A DNA stretch of 64,000 nucleotides, from the NCBI GenBank assembly GCA_021325095.1, contig JAJPHV010000127.1, positions 1 to 64,000 of the forward strand, written 5' to 3'. Both the position numbers and the translations under genes were made by a program. Every line of letters begins with the position of its first letter. Position 1 is the stretch's first letter. This document shows positions 1 through 8,010 of the stretch, piece by piece. The notes below the pieces were generated by a model. It searched no databases, was not told the DNA's origin, and worked only from the letters and a program-made list of their open reading frames with translations. This DNA comes from Chloroflexota bacterium (GTDB lineage: Bacteria; Chloroflexota; Anaerolineae; Aggregatilineales; UBA2796).

Positions 1-326
1 AAACGCGGCGCGCCCTTGAAGCGCGGGTGGCCCGGCGTCTGCCCGGCCTTCACCCGCCGGAAGAAGGCCGCGTAAGCCTTGTCTACCCGGCGCAGCGTGT
101 GTTGCAGACTGCTGGCATTCAGGATGAGGTCAGGAAAGGTGTTGCGCCAGTCCCGGAAGTACGGCCACTGGCTGAGGGCGCTCTGGTGCTGGCCCGTCGC
201 CTCATAGGCGTTGCGGCACTGCGCCAGCGCCGCGTTGTATACCTCGCGGTGCTGCTCAAGCAGCCTCGAGAGCGCCGCTTGTTCAGCCGGGCGCGGGTAC
301 AGCCGATACTCGTAAGTGCGCTTCAT
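1..326 (-). CDS. tnpB: TnpB-like RNA-guided nuclease/transposon protein, N-terminal part
   Basis: The reverse strand reads from an ATG at 326 to the left edge without a stop, giving 108 residues that begin MKRTYEYRLYPRPAEQ. This is the typical start of OrfB/TnpB proteins of the IS200/IS605 group: a beta-strand followed by a helix with the pattern YxYRLYP, then LLEQHREVYNAAL. The family is an RNA-guided DNA nuclease carried by IS605/IS607-type transposons. The catalytic RuvC part and zinc finger would lie beyond the edge, so completeness cannot be judged. No TnpA is visible. Family assignment rests on the N-terminal motifs only. Confidence 0.8.
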   Translation of the reverse strand, partial: MKRTYEYRLYPRPAEQAALSRLLEQHREVYNAALAQCRNAYEATGQHQSALSQWPYFRDWRNTFPDLILNASSLQHTLRRVDKAYAAFFRRVKAGQTPGHPRFKGAPR

Positions 327-346
327 GCCCTCAACCCAAAGACTCT

Positions 347-416
347 ACCCGTGCGTTTGCCAGATGGGTTCAAGATCAGGCGAGTGTGGCACGGGTGCAG
401 CCCTTTGCTGGCAAAC
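347..416. repeat. Two crossing inverted repeats upstream of tnpB
   Basis: ACCCGTGC (347-354) is the exact reverse complement of GCACGGGT (389-396). GTTTGCCAG (355-363) is the exact reverse complement of CTGGCAAAC (408-416). The two pairs interleave, so a transcript could form either one of two hairpins or a pseudoknot. The segment lies between the tnpB start and deoC and may belong to a transposon end. Confidence 0.5.
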
Positions 417-527
417 AAAAACGCCCGGCCTGTTGATCTTGAGATTTTGTTCTACCATAATATTCGTTCTGCCTGCAAGGGTCAAGAGAAAGGAGACAGG
501 GCGCATTCCTCACCGGCTTGAAACCCG

Positions 528-1547
528 GTGTCCCCTGCGCCGAGTTTTATGGTCGTCCGAGAAGCAAAAACCACAGAAACCGTCGAAGTTCCTGGCCCGC
601 TGCGCCGCAACCCCGGGATGCCGCTCGATCTGGGATGGGTGAACGAGACGCGCATCAATCGCAGCGCTGTTGAACGCCGGGCAGCGACGCTCGGCACTCG
701 GCGCACCGTCAAGAAAGACTGGCAGGCGGCGTGGCTGCTGCGCGCCGTGACCTGCATTGACCTGACTACGCTGGCGGGCGACGATACGCCCGGCAATGTG
801 CGGCGGTTGTGCGCCAAAGCCCGCCAACCCGTCCGCCAGGACATCCTGGAGGCGCTGGGCGCTCAGGGTTTGCACATCAGGGTTGGCGCAGTCTGCGTCT
901 ACCACAATCTGGTTCCGGTGGCCGTCGAAGCCCTCGAAGGTTCCGGCATTCCGGTGGCGGCGGTATCAACGGGCTTTCCGGCAGCTCAAACCCCCCTGCG
1001 ACTCAAGATCGAGGAAATCAAGGAGTCGGTGCGCGCGGGAGCCAGGGAGATCGACATCGTGATCTCGCGTGCTCCGGTGTTGACTGGCAACTGGACGGCG
1101 CTCTACGACGAAGTGCGCGCCTTCCGCGATGCCTGTGGCGAAGCGCACATGAAGGTGATTCTTGCCACCGGCGAACTCGGCACGCTGCGCAATGTCGGCA
1201 TGGCGAGCCTGGTGGCGATGATGGCGGGCGCAGACTTCATCAAGACCTCGACAGGCAAAGAAAGCGTCAATGCGACGCTGGCCGTCGGTGAGGTCATGAC
1301 GCGCGCCATCCGTGCCTATTACGAGCGTACCGGCTACCTGATCGGGTTCAAGCCTGCGGGTGGCATTCGCACTGCCAAAAATGCGCTGGACTGGCTGATC
1401 CTGATGAAAGAGGAACTTGGCGACCTGTGGCTGCGCCCAGCCTTATTCCGCATCGGGGCGAGCGGGCTGCTGACGGACATTGAGCGGCAGCTTTCGCACC
1501 ACGTCACGGGCCACTACTCGGCAGCGCATCACCACCCCATGCCATGA
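528..1547 (+). CDS. deoC: Deoxyribose-phosphate aldolase, long form
   Basis: This is a class I aldolase that cleaves 2-deoxyribose-5-phosphate to glyceraldehyde-3-phosphate and acetaldehyde in deoxynucleoside catabolism. The TIM-barrel carries both hallmark lysine motifs: FIKTSTGKESVNAT with the Schiff-base lysine, and GFKPAGGIRTAKNAL with the second lysine. MKVILATGELGT is also typical. At 339 residues it is longer than the usual bacterial enzyme of about 220-260 and resembles the long DERA type, with an extra N-terminal helical part. A GTG at 528 opens the frame and an ATG at 549 is an alternative start. It stands alone, convergent with the helicase-like gene downstream. Confidence 0.93.
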   Translation: MSPAPSFMVVREAKTTETVEVPGPLRRNPGMPLDLGWVNETRINRSAVERRAATLGTRRTVKKDWQAAWLLRAVTCIDLTTLAGDDTPGNVRRLCAKARQPVRQDILEALGAQGLHIRVGAVCVYHNLVPVAVEALEGSGIPVAAVSTGFPAAQTPLRLKIEEIKESVRAGAREIDIVISRAPVLTGNWTALYDEVRAFRDACGEAHMKVILATGELGTLRNVGMASLVAMMAGADFIKTSTGKESVNATLAVGEVMTRAIRAYYERTGYLIGFKPAGGIRTAKNALDWLILMKEELGDLWLRPALFRIGASGLLTDIERQLSHHVTGHYSAAHHHPMP

Positions 1548-1608
1548 TCTGGCTCCTGGGGCTGCTCTCTGCCTGACGGATATGGCTGTAGGGCTGAGGC
1601 AATTGGCC

Positions 1609-2790
1609 TCAAGACTCGATGATCTTGTCGTCGATCAACTGCTGCTGAACGGCCTGCCCGCGTGGGTCGAAGGCGAAATAGGGCGCGTGGAGTTGGAACT
1701 CCATGTCCATCATGGCGCGGCCTGCCCGGTTCTTCTCCACCGTGAAAACCACCCAGTCGCGGTACTGCTTGGCCTTGTACGGGTTGAACGAGACGTGATC
1801 TTTGGCAAGGATGTGATACTTGTTGTTCATGATCACGGCAATGTCGCATTCATAATCCAGTGCCGAACTGCCGCGCAGGTGGAACAGGTGCAGCCGCTTG
1901 GATTTCAGGCCCTCTCGATCAGCGGCGACAATGGCGAACACTGGCACGTCCAGCGCCAGCGCAATGTCTTTCAACCCTTCCACGACAATCGTCACTTTCT
2001 CGTTTTCGTCGGTGGCCCGCTCCGGGTGGATCGCCACTTTCTGCAGGTAATCAACGAATACGGTCACGTTGCCGTTGGTCGCTTCGCACAGGCGCGCCGT
2101 CATCTCGCGGATGGCGCGCAGCGTGGTGACAGCCGGGCTGGCCTTGACCAGTATCATCCGGTCTGCATACTTGTTCATCCGGGCCAATGCCATGGACGTT
2201 TTGGGGTTCTCCCGCAGGATCGTTTGGAGCGACCCGGCAGAGTTGCCTTCACGGCCCAGGAATTCACGGGCGCGCTGCGAGATAATCACGTCATACAGGT
2301 CTTTGAGTTTGATGCCGCCGCGCGTGTCGATGGTCGGCGGGTTGACACTTTCCAGGCATAACAGCCGGTTCATCAGGTGCGTTTCGGTATGTTCATAGGA
2401 CAGGTAAAACGCGAACTGGTCGGGGTGCATGGCAACGTTGCGGGCAATCTGCAGCGTGGCAATCGTCTTGCCGATGCCCTGCGCGCCGCCAAGCAGCACC
2501 AGTTCAGTCTTGCGCAGTCCGCCGCCGATCATTCCGTCCAGAGGGTCAAAGCCGGTAGGCAGCGGGACGTAATCGGATAGATCACCGCGCACGACCTGAT
2601 CGTTGGCATCGTTCATGACCTGGGCCAGGGTGCGCGGCAAATGCGACGTGTTGCGGCGAGACGCGCCGGTGTTGGAAGCTGCTTGCTGCGCTTGGGCGGC
2701 TGCCTGTGCACGAGGAGGCCGCGCAGGTCCCGGCGTCGGCGCGGGCGGTGGTGAATCGGCCATGTCATCCTGGAAGCGTCGTGTAGACAT
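1609..2790 (-). CDS. DnaB-like helicase-domain ATPase without the DnaB N-terminal domain
   Basis: The protein has a RecA-fold core like the C-terminal domain of replicative helicase DnaB. It shows Walker A GGAQGIGKT (about residue 100), a Walker B/DYLQ motif VTVFVDYLQKV (about 245) and the late motif LRGSSALDYECDIAVIM, which corresponds to the DnaB segment carrying the arginine finger. The first 50 residues are Pro/Ala/Gln-rich and apparently disordered instead of the DnaB helical N-domain that binds primase. It is therefore probably not the housekeeping DnaB. An alternative ATG at 2763 has an AGGA four bases upstream. The gene is divergent from rpoD. Its cellular role is unknown to me. Confidence 0.75.
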   Translation of the reverse strand: MSTRRFQDDMADSPPPAPTPGPARPPRAQAAAQAQQAASNTGASRRNTSHLPRTLAQVMNDANDQVVRGDLSDYVPLPTGFDPLDGMIGGGLRKTELVLLGGAQGIGKTIATLQIARNVAMHPDQFAFYLSYEHTETHLMNRLLCLESVNPPTIDTRGGIKLKDLYDVIISQRAREFLGREGNSAGSLQTILRENPKTSMALARMNKYADRMILVKASPAVTTLRAIREMTARLCEATNGNVTVFVDYLQKVAIHPERATDENEKVTIVVEGLKDIALALDVPVFAIVAADREGLKSKRLHLFHLRGSSALDYECDIAVIMNNKYHILAKDHVSFNPYKAKQYRDWVVFTVEKNRAGRAMMDMEFQLHAPYFAFDPRGQAVQQQLIDDKIIES

Positions 2791-2839
2791 CGGTTTTCTG
2801 ACCTGCTATACCCTGAAAATTGTGAATTTGTTGGCTGGC

Positions 2840-2909
2840 ATTGTATATCGTATCTGGCTGTGGCGCAAACCTCAGCTTGCGGAGGATGTGCCTTCATATA
2901 CGATACAAT
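2840..2909. repeat. Inverted repeat between the helicase-like gene and rpoD
   Basis: ATTGTAT at 2840-2846 is mirrored by ATACAAT at 2903-2909, with CGTAT/ATACG alongside in each arm (overall arms 2840-2853 and 2896-2909). The repeat sits in the 382-base divergent intergenic region and could be an operator or a hairpin in the leader of the minus-strand gene. Confidence 0.4.
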
Positions 2910-3019
2910 AAGTTCCCGGTAAGATTGTAAACTATCGATGCGTCGATCAAGTGTTGAAAAACAATAAAAATCAACGCTGCCGCGTTTGCAACTCTCATAT
3001 ACTTCTAATTGCAAAAGGC

Positions 3020-3048
3020 TTCACATTCGATGAGAGTTGTGTTAAAAT
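3020..3048 (+). promoter_or_regulatory. Sigma-70 type promoter of rpoD
   Basis: A TTCACA -35 box (3020-3025) is followed by exactly 17 bases and a TAAAAT -10 box (3043-3048). Each hexamer matches the consensus at five of six positions. Transcription would start near 3055, giving a leader of about 118 bases before rpoD. Confidence 0.65.
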
Positions 3049-3172
3049 AACAATGTTTGATGCCCAATTGGGTGATTGATTAAGCGGCGAATAATTTCGG
3101 CCCGCACCTTTTTGTTGTCTGTACCCAAACCAAGAGGGGGGCGGGAGTGGTGACTGAAGGAGCATATATCCG

Positions 3173-4330
3173 GTGATACAGGAACTGGTGAATCGAGCAG
3201 ACAGGCGCGGTTACGTGACCTTCGAGGACGTTCTCGAAGTCCTGGAAGAAGAAGGTGACGACCTGACGACTCTGGAATCGATCCTGGATGAGCTGGATGA
3301 GCTTGGAATTGAACTCCGTCAGGAGGAAGTGGCCCGTGAGGAGGTGGAAGAAGCCGAAGACGAATTTGAGATGGAAGCCGAGGAAATACAGGACCCCGGT
3401 ATCGGCGACATCAATGCCGTATCCGCCGATGACCCGGTTGGCCTCTACTTCCGCCAGATGGCGCAAGAACCCCTCCTGACCGCCCACGAAGAAGTTGAAC
3501 TCGCCAAACGTATTGAACTCGGCAAGGAAGCCCTTGCCAGGCTTCATGCGCTCCGCCGTCCGGACCGCAACCAGCGCCTGGAATTGCAGGAACTGATCGC
3601 GGACGGACAGGCTGCCCGCGAACATCTGGGCCGTGCCAACACGCGCCTGGTGGTCAGCATCGCCAAGCGCTACATGGGCCAGGGTTTACCCTTCCCCGAC
3701 CTGATCCAGGAGGGCAATGTCGGCCTGATGCGCGCCGTCGATAAGTACGATTACAAACGGGGAAATCGATTTAGCACCTATGCCACGTGGTGGATTCGAC
3801 AGGCCATCACACGGGCGCTGGCTCAAAAGACGCGCACCATTCGCATCCCGCTGCACATGACCGAGCGCATCCGCCAGATGTACCGCACGGCGCAGGTGCT
3901 TGAGCAGAACCTGGGGCGGCGACCCACGCCCGAAGAAATCGCCGCTGAGATGGAACTGCCCGCCGAGAGCGTGCGTGGGATGATGGACGCCAGTCAGCAC
4001 GCCATCGCGTTGGAGCGCCCGGTTGGCGACGACGGCGACAGCGAGTTCGGCGACTTCATCGAAGACCAGGATTCACCCAGCCCCGTCGAGTCGGCCACGC
4101 AGCACTTGCTCCAGGAGACTATCGAGGAAGTCCTGAGCGAGCTGACGCCGCGCCAGAGCCATATTCTGCGCCTGCGCTTCGGGTTGGGCGGCGGCGATCC
4201 GCATACGCTGGAAGAGATTGCCAACAAGTTTGGCCTGAGCCGGGAGCGCATTCGCCAGCTTGAAAAGGAAGCGCTGCGCCGCCTGCGCCACCCACGCCTG
4301 GCTCACAATCTGCGCGACTACCTGAGCTAA
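3173..4330 (+). CDS. rpoD: RNA polymerase primary sigma factor (RpoD/SigA)
   Basis: This group 1 sigma factor directs RNA polymerase to housekeeping promoters. The acidic N-terminal region (residues 1-80) corresponds to region 1.1 and DPVGLYFRQMAQEPLLT to region 1.2. Region 2 contains the core-binding and -10 recognition sequence FPDLIQEGNVGLMRAVDKYD and then RFSTYATWWIRQAITRAL. Region 4 has the helix-turn-helix LEEIANKFGLSRERIRQLE that recognises the -35 box. At 385 residues it matches compact SigA proteins. The start is GTG at 3173, chosen because AAGGAG lies 10 bases upstream. It is followed directly by a rho-independent terminator, so it is probably monocistronic. Confidence 0.97.
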   Translation: MIQELVNRADRRGYVTFEDVLEVLEEEGDDLTTLESILDELDELGIELRQEEVAREEVEEAEDEFEMEAEEIQDPGIGDINAVSADDPVGLYFRQMAQEPLLTAHEEVELAKRIELGKEALARLHALRRPDRNQRLELQELIADGQAAREHLGRANTRLVVSIAKRYMGQGLPFPDLIQEGNVGLMRAVDKYDYKRGNRFSTYATWWIRQAITRALAQKTRTIRIPLHMTERIRQMYRTAQVLEQNLGRRPTPEEIAAEMELPAESVRGMMDASQHAIALERPVGDDGDSEFGDFIEDQDSPSPVESATQHLLQETIEEVLSELTPRQSHILRLRFGLGGGDPHTLEEIANKFGLSRERIRQLEKEALRRLRHPRLAHNLRDYLS

Positions 4331-4361
4331 CCAGCATTAACGACAAACGAAAATCGTAAAG

Positions 4362-4387
4362 CAGCCGGATCACCCGGCTGTTTGTTT
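4362..4387 (+). terminator. Rho-independent terminator of rpoD
   Basis: CAGCCGG (4362-4368) pairs with CCGGCTG (4374-4380) across a five-base loop. The stem is followed by TTTGTTTT. It lies 31 bases after the rpoD stop. Confidence 0.85.
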
Positions 4388-4398
4388 TGGGCCACATA

Positions 4399-5355
4399 TC
4401 AGTTACGGTCTGCAAAAGTCCACAAATCGTGTACCAGAAATTGCTGAAAGTCATGTATTTGCTCTCGAAGGCGTTCGTTCACCACCATTTCAGGACGTGG
4501 ATCGACGTAATAAACACCATCCAGACGATTCAATGCTACAGTGTAGCCCAGGAAGTGGTTATTCTTGAATGTGGAATTGATAGCGAAAATGCTTGTTCCA
4601 CGTACTGCGCGCTGTACATCGTGCAAAAAGATGGCAACAACAGGGATGTCCACACCCATCAACTTTGTAAGCAGATATTTGTCCAGAAATATCTTGTCGA
4701 TCCGATCCTTACTGGTTGTTTTCACCGATCCTACAACTTCTGAAGGATGGATCAATGGAGATTCCGCTGTAAAGACGGCCTTATTCCGCGAGAACACAAG
4801 ATCAAGTTCATATGGCATAAAAGAGCCAGGATACTCTGGAATTGGCAGTCTGATGGTGCGCGGTTCGCACACAAGCCCAACTTCCTGGATGACGAGTTTC
4901 ACCAAACGCTCAAATAGCTGCCCGATTCTTTTACGAGCCTGATTTGGATTGGCAAACGAGTCTCCAATGCTGCCAATGGCTTGCTGAATGGTATAGACTA
5001 CTCTGTTGATTTCATTGGCTGCGAGGTACTTGCCGTAATTTTGTGCCTCTACTGGTTGCTTGTACTTTTTCAGGATGGAGAGAAAATCGATGAATCGGCC
5101 AAAGGCAGCCTGGAACTGCTTACTGGACTCAATGAACAAATCGCTGTTGAGCGGACGAGTAATGCGATTGCCGTAATGCTGGCTGTATTGATAAAAAATG
5201 TAGTTGGGATGGGAGGTTGAGATAATTCGTGTAGGGGATGTTTCTTCGCAAAAAACTAGAAATGCCTCGCCCAGAGCGAAATAATCCTCCAATGACGTAA
5301 AGGCGCTCCTGTCTTGCACACTGGCCTGTAAATCTGAAAGGTCAAAATCCGTCAT
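4399..5355 (-). CDS. Type II restriction endonuclease
   Basis: This 318-residue protein is encoded immediately after, and overlapping by four bases, a DNA methyltransferase gene, as expected for a type II restriction-modification pair. The segment YELDLVFSR followed by GSVKTTSKDRIDKIF has an acidic residue, then a Ser-Val-Lys and Thr-Ser-Lys-Asp-Arg cluster. It resembles the active-site region of PD-(D/E)XK enzymes, in particular those cutting CCGG-containing sites such as the BsaWI type. The specificity is not determinable here. Base composition is clearly AT-richer than the flanking genes, which suggests acquisition. The function is inferred mainly from context plus this motif. Confidence 0.7.
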   Translation of the reverse strand: MTDFDLSDLQASVQDRSAFTSLEDYFALGEAFLVFCEETSPTRIISTSHPNYIFYQYSQHYGNRITRPLNSDLFIESSKQFQAAFGRFIDFLSILKKYKQPVEAQNYGKYLAANEINRVVYTIQQAIGSIGDSFANPNQARKRIGQLFERLVKLVIQEVGLVCEPRTIRLPIPEYPGSFMPYELDLVFSRNKAVFTAESPLIHPSEVVGSVKTTSKDRIDKIFLDKYLLTKLMGVDIPVVAIFLHDVQRAVRGTSIFAINSTFKNNHFLGYTVALNRLDGVYYVDPRPEMVVNERLREQIHDFQQFLVHDLWTFADRN

Positions 5356-6329
5356 CGAATTGATTTTCTACGGCGAGCGTTTTCCCTATCGTAGTCAATC
5401 CACTGTTGAATCGACCAGTCTTCGACCAGGCTAATGCGTTGTGCTGCCCATTGGCAGTATTCCGGTGAAATCTCGCAACCTAACCAGCGGCGTTGAAGCT
5501 GCTCGGCGACAACTGCTGTCGTACCTGAGCCGAGAAATGGGTCAAGCACGATATCGCCCACATTAGAAGATGCCAGAAGTATCGTTCGCAGCAGTTCTTC
5601 GGGTTTTTGCGTAGGATGAGGTGTCTTCTCATGCATCCCATTACATGTTGTCGGAATTTCCAAAACATCTTTCGGTTTAGCACCTGATGGGTGAGGCTGC
5701 CAGATGCGGTCCTTGTTCCGTTCACCGCCATATTGACTAGATTCCGCCTGTGGATGGTCTGGATATTTCAGAGTATGTTCACCATACGGAATACGGATCT
5801 GGTCGAGATTAAAAGTGAACATCCTGCTTTTTCTGAAATGGAGGATACTTTCGTGTGAACGTCCCCAATCTGATCCAAGATTAGCTTTGTTCTTATAATG
5901 CCACACAAGCCATCTACACCCTTTAAAAAAGCGCGAGGCAGGCAGTTTAAGATCGGCAAGGACTTCGGAGAATCCGCAAATGTACAGGGTTCCAGTTGGC
6001 TTTAGAATACGTGCTGCCTGTTCAATCCAAGCCAATGACCATCTGACATAAGATTGCTGTGATTCAAATGTGTCCCATTCAGCTTTTTTGATGTTATAAG
6101 GCGGATCAGCAAAGACAAGATCAACTGACTCATCGGGCAAACTTTGCAACCAGATTAAGGCATCGCCTACCCATATCGTGCCGTTTGGATGAGTAAGAAA
6201 ACGGCGTGGGTTTAACGGATTGAAATCAGCGAGGTCCTCCTTAGATAATATTTCGAGTTCTGGTTCCTCAAATAAACCTGGCAGCATATTCCCTTTTTCA
6301 GGTTGCTTTTGCCGCTTCATCTTCACCAT
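5352..6329 (-). CDS. DNA methyltransferase of a type II R-M system
   Basis: This SAM-dependent amino-methyltransferase would protect host DNA at the site cut by the adjacent nuclease. The catalytic motif IV, VFADPPYNIKKAEW, is near residue 80 and the SAM-binding motif I, LDPFLGSGTTAVVAEQL, near residue 270. This order (IV before I) is that of beta-class N6-adenine or N4-cytosine enzymes. DPPY favours N6-adenine but does not exclude N4-cytosine. The region between the motifs, including HPTQKPEELL, is the usual motif and target-recognition part. It is the first gene of the pair, and its stop overlaps the nuclease start as ATGA, implying translational coupling. ATG codons at 6329 and 6320 are both possible. 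Confidence 0.9.
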   Translation of the reverse strand: MVKMKRQKQPEKGNMLPGLFEEPELEILSKEDLADFNPLNPRRFLTHPNGTIWVGDALIWLQSLPDESVDLVFADPPYNIKKAEWDTFESQQSYVRWSLAWIEQAARILKPTGTLYICGFSEVLADLKLPASRFFKGCRWLVWHYKNKANLGSDWGRSHESILHFRKSRMFTFNLDQIRIPYGEHTLKYPDHPQAESSQYGGERNKDRIWQPHPSGAKPKDVLEIPTTCNGMHEKTPHPTQKPEELLRTILLASSNVGDIVLDPFLGSGTTAVVAEQLQRRWLGCEISPEYCQWAAQRISLVEDWSIQQWIDYDRENARRRKSIR

Positions 6330-6352
6330 CCCTATCGATTAGACATCTGTCA

Positions 6353-6358
6353 ATTATA
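6353..6358 (-). promoter_or_regulatory. Candidate -10 box of the R-M operon
   Basis: A perfect TATAAT on the minus strand lies 24 bases upstream of the methyltransferase start. I see no convincing -35 hexamer at the correct distance. Confidence 0.4.
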
Positions 6359-6374
6359 GCCACTTTTTGGCTGT

Positions 6375-7889
6375 TTACTGGCTCTTCATTACCACAAGAA
6401 TCTGTGCACCATACCCAGGCAGTTCAACGGGCAGACCGCCGATCAGTAAGTCATCCCCTGTCCGAAGTACAGGATTGCCGGGGTGCAACACATCATCGAA
6501 ACGCCAGGATGCCAGCCCCGCAAAGGCCGGACGCGGCAGCAAGATTCGACCCTTAACGGGCTGGTCACTGTAATTGACGACGACGATCCGCCAGTCCTCG
6601 CCCAGCGCCCAGGCAAAGGCCAGGATATTCTCGTGGCCCGTGTCGCTGCCCAGGATCGGCTGCGCCGCCAGCGCCATGAAGACCCCCTCACGGTACGATG
6701 CGGCGCTGACTTCGGTCAGCAGGCGACGGTAGAAGGTGATGAGGTATTCCAGCGGCGTCTCGGCAGGGCGCTCGCCAAGCTGAACCGGGATACGCACCCG
6801 CCGCCCCTCGAATTGCCCGTCGTGAAAGAGTTTCGCGCCAGGCAGGGCAGCGATGATCGTCGCAGCAGCACGCGATCTTTCCAGGCCAAATGCAGTCAGG
6901 GCGCGTGCCTCGTCATGATTTTCGATGAAGCGCACACATTTTCGCTGGTAGCTGCTGGCCGCCAGCAGGTGATCGCGTACCGTATGGACGTTCTCGTACA
7001 GCAGCCTGTCGTAGAGGCGCTTATCGTAGGTGAAGTCGAAACCGCGCGCCTGCAGTTCGGCTTCCATATCCCAGTACACTTCGGCCATCAACACAAAGTC
7101 GGGATATCTGGCTTTGACAGCCGGGATGATCTCGTCCCAGAACTCTGTATCCGGCACGTCGGGCCGATCCCACACGCGGCTGAAGACACTGTTGAGCACG
7201 AGCATCGCCATATCGCAGCGGATGCCGTCGCACTGGCTGGCAATGTCCAGCACGATAGCACGCGACTGCTCACGCCCCTCGGCAGAGAACGCATCGACCT
7301 GCGCCGTGTCCGTCCAGGCAGGCCAGTACGGATCGCGGCCATGCGCAAAGATCAGCCCGTTCTCCGGCACACGAAAGTACGAGCCGGAGCGGGCAGCCAG
7401 GTCGTCTTCCGTGCCTTGAACCAGAGCCGCCGGATGTTCCACCGTCCAGGGGTGATCGACGGCCACGTGGTTCGGCACGTAATCGAGGATCAGCCCGATG
7501 TTGCGCTCATGCAGCCGCGCCCGAAAGGAGGCCAGTTCGTCGCGCCCGCCGAGCCGCGTATCGACGGTGTAGCGATGGACAGCATAGGGCGATCCCACCA
7601 CCTGTTCAGGTGTGAAGCCGGGCAAGGCGCGCTCAAACTCGAATTGCAGACCCGCATGTTCCAGAGCGATCTGCCGTCCACGCGGGCTGCGCTCCCAGAC
7701 GCCCATGGCCCACACCAGGTGCAAACGCCATGCCATCAATTCGTCAAAAACCTCGGAGGGCACAGTGCCGAGCGTCATCGGACGGCCAAAACGCCTGCTC
7801 AGGTCGGCCAACCAGACCCAGGTGTTGATTTCGTAGATCAACGGATTACGCGGTATTCGCATGGATTCTCGAACCACTCCGGTTCTCAT
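6375..7889 (-). CDS. Alpha-amylase family (GH13) glycoside hydrolase or transferase
   Basis: All four conserved GH13 regions are present: DYVPNHVA (region I), DGIRCDMA with the aspartate nucleophile (region II), LMAEVYWD with the acid/base glutamate (region III), and FIENHDEAR (region IV). The protein is a TIM barrel of about 400 residues followed by a beta-domain that resembles the amylase C-terminal domain. No signal peptide is visible, so it probably acts in the cytoplasm on maltodextrins, glycogen or a related glucoside. The exact substrate cannot be told. The start at 7889 has no clear ribosome site. The alternative ATG at 7862, just before IPRNPLIYEINTWVW, is equally plausible. Confidence 0.88.
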   Translation of the reverse strand: MRTGVVRESMRIPRNPLIYEINTWVWLADLSRRFGRPMTLGTVPSEVFDELMAWRLHLVWAMGVWERSPRGRQIALEHAGLQFEFERALPGFTPEQVVGSPYAVHRYTVDTRLGGRDELASFRARLHERNIGLILDYVPNHVAVDHPWTVEHPAALVQGTEDDLAARSGSYFRVPENGLIFAHGRDPYWPAWTDTAQVDAFSAEGREQSRAIVLDIASQCDGIRCDMAMLVLNSVFSRVWDRPDVPDTEFWDEIIPAVKARYPDFVLMAEVYWDMEAELQARGFDFTYDKRLYDRLLYENVHTVRDHLLAASSYQRKCVRFIENHDEARALTAFGLERSRAAATIIAALPGAKLFHDGQFEGRRVRIPVQLGERPAETPLEYLITFYRRLLTEVSAASYREGVFMALAAQPILGSDTGHENILAFAWALGEDWRIVVVNYSDQPVKGRILLPRPAFAGLASWRFDDVLHPGNPVLRTGDDLLIGGLPVELPGYGAQILVVMKSQ

Positions 7890-8010
7890 TCAGACAGGCG
7901 CTGCGCACATGGTTCTAACATACTTCCGGTCTACTTACTATGCTGAGAGTTGACACCTGGGTTTTTCGTCCCACAATAGTGTCAGGATCGATCAGCGGCG
8001 AAGGACTGTC

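Noticed and set aside
1480-2361. Long plus-strand open frame opposite the helicase-like gene
   Set aside because: It is the shadow of the minus-strand DnaB-like gene, which has clear motifs. The plus frame has no family features.
6483-7946. 487-codon plus-strand frame opposite the GH13 gene
   Set aside because: All four GH13 motifs are on the minus strand. High GC keeps the opposite frame open.
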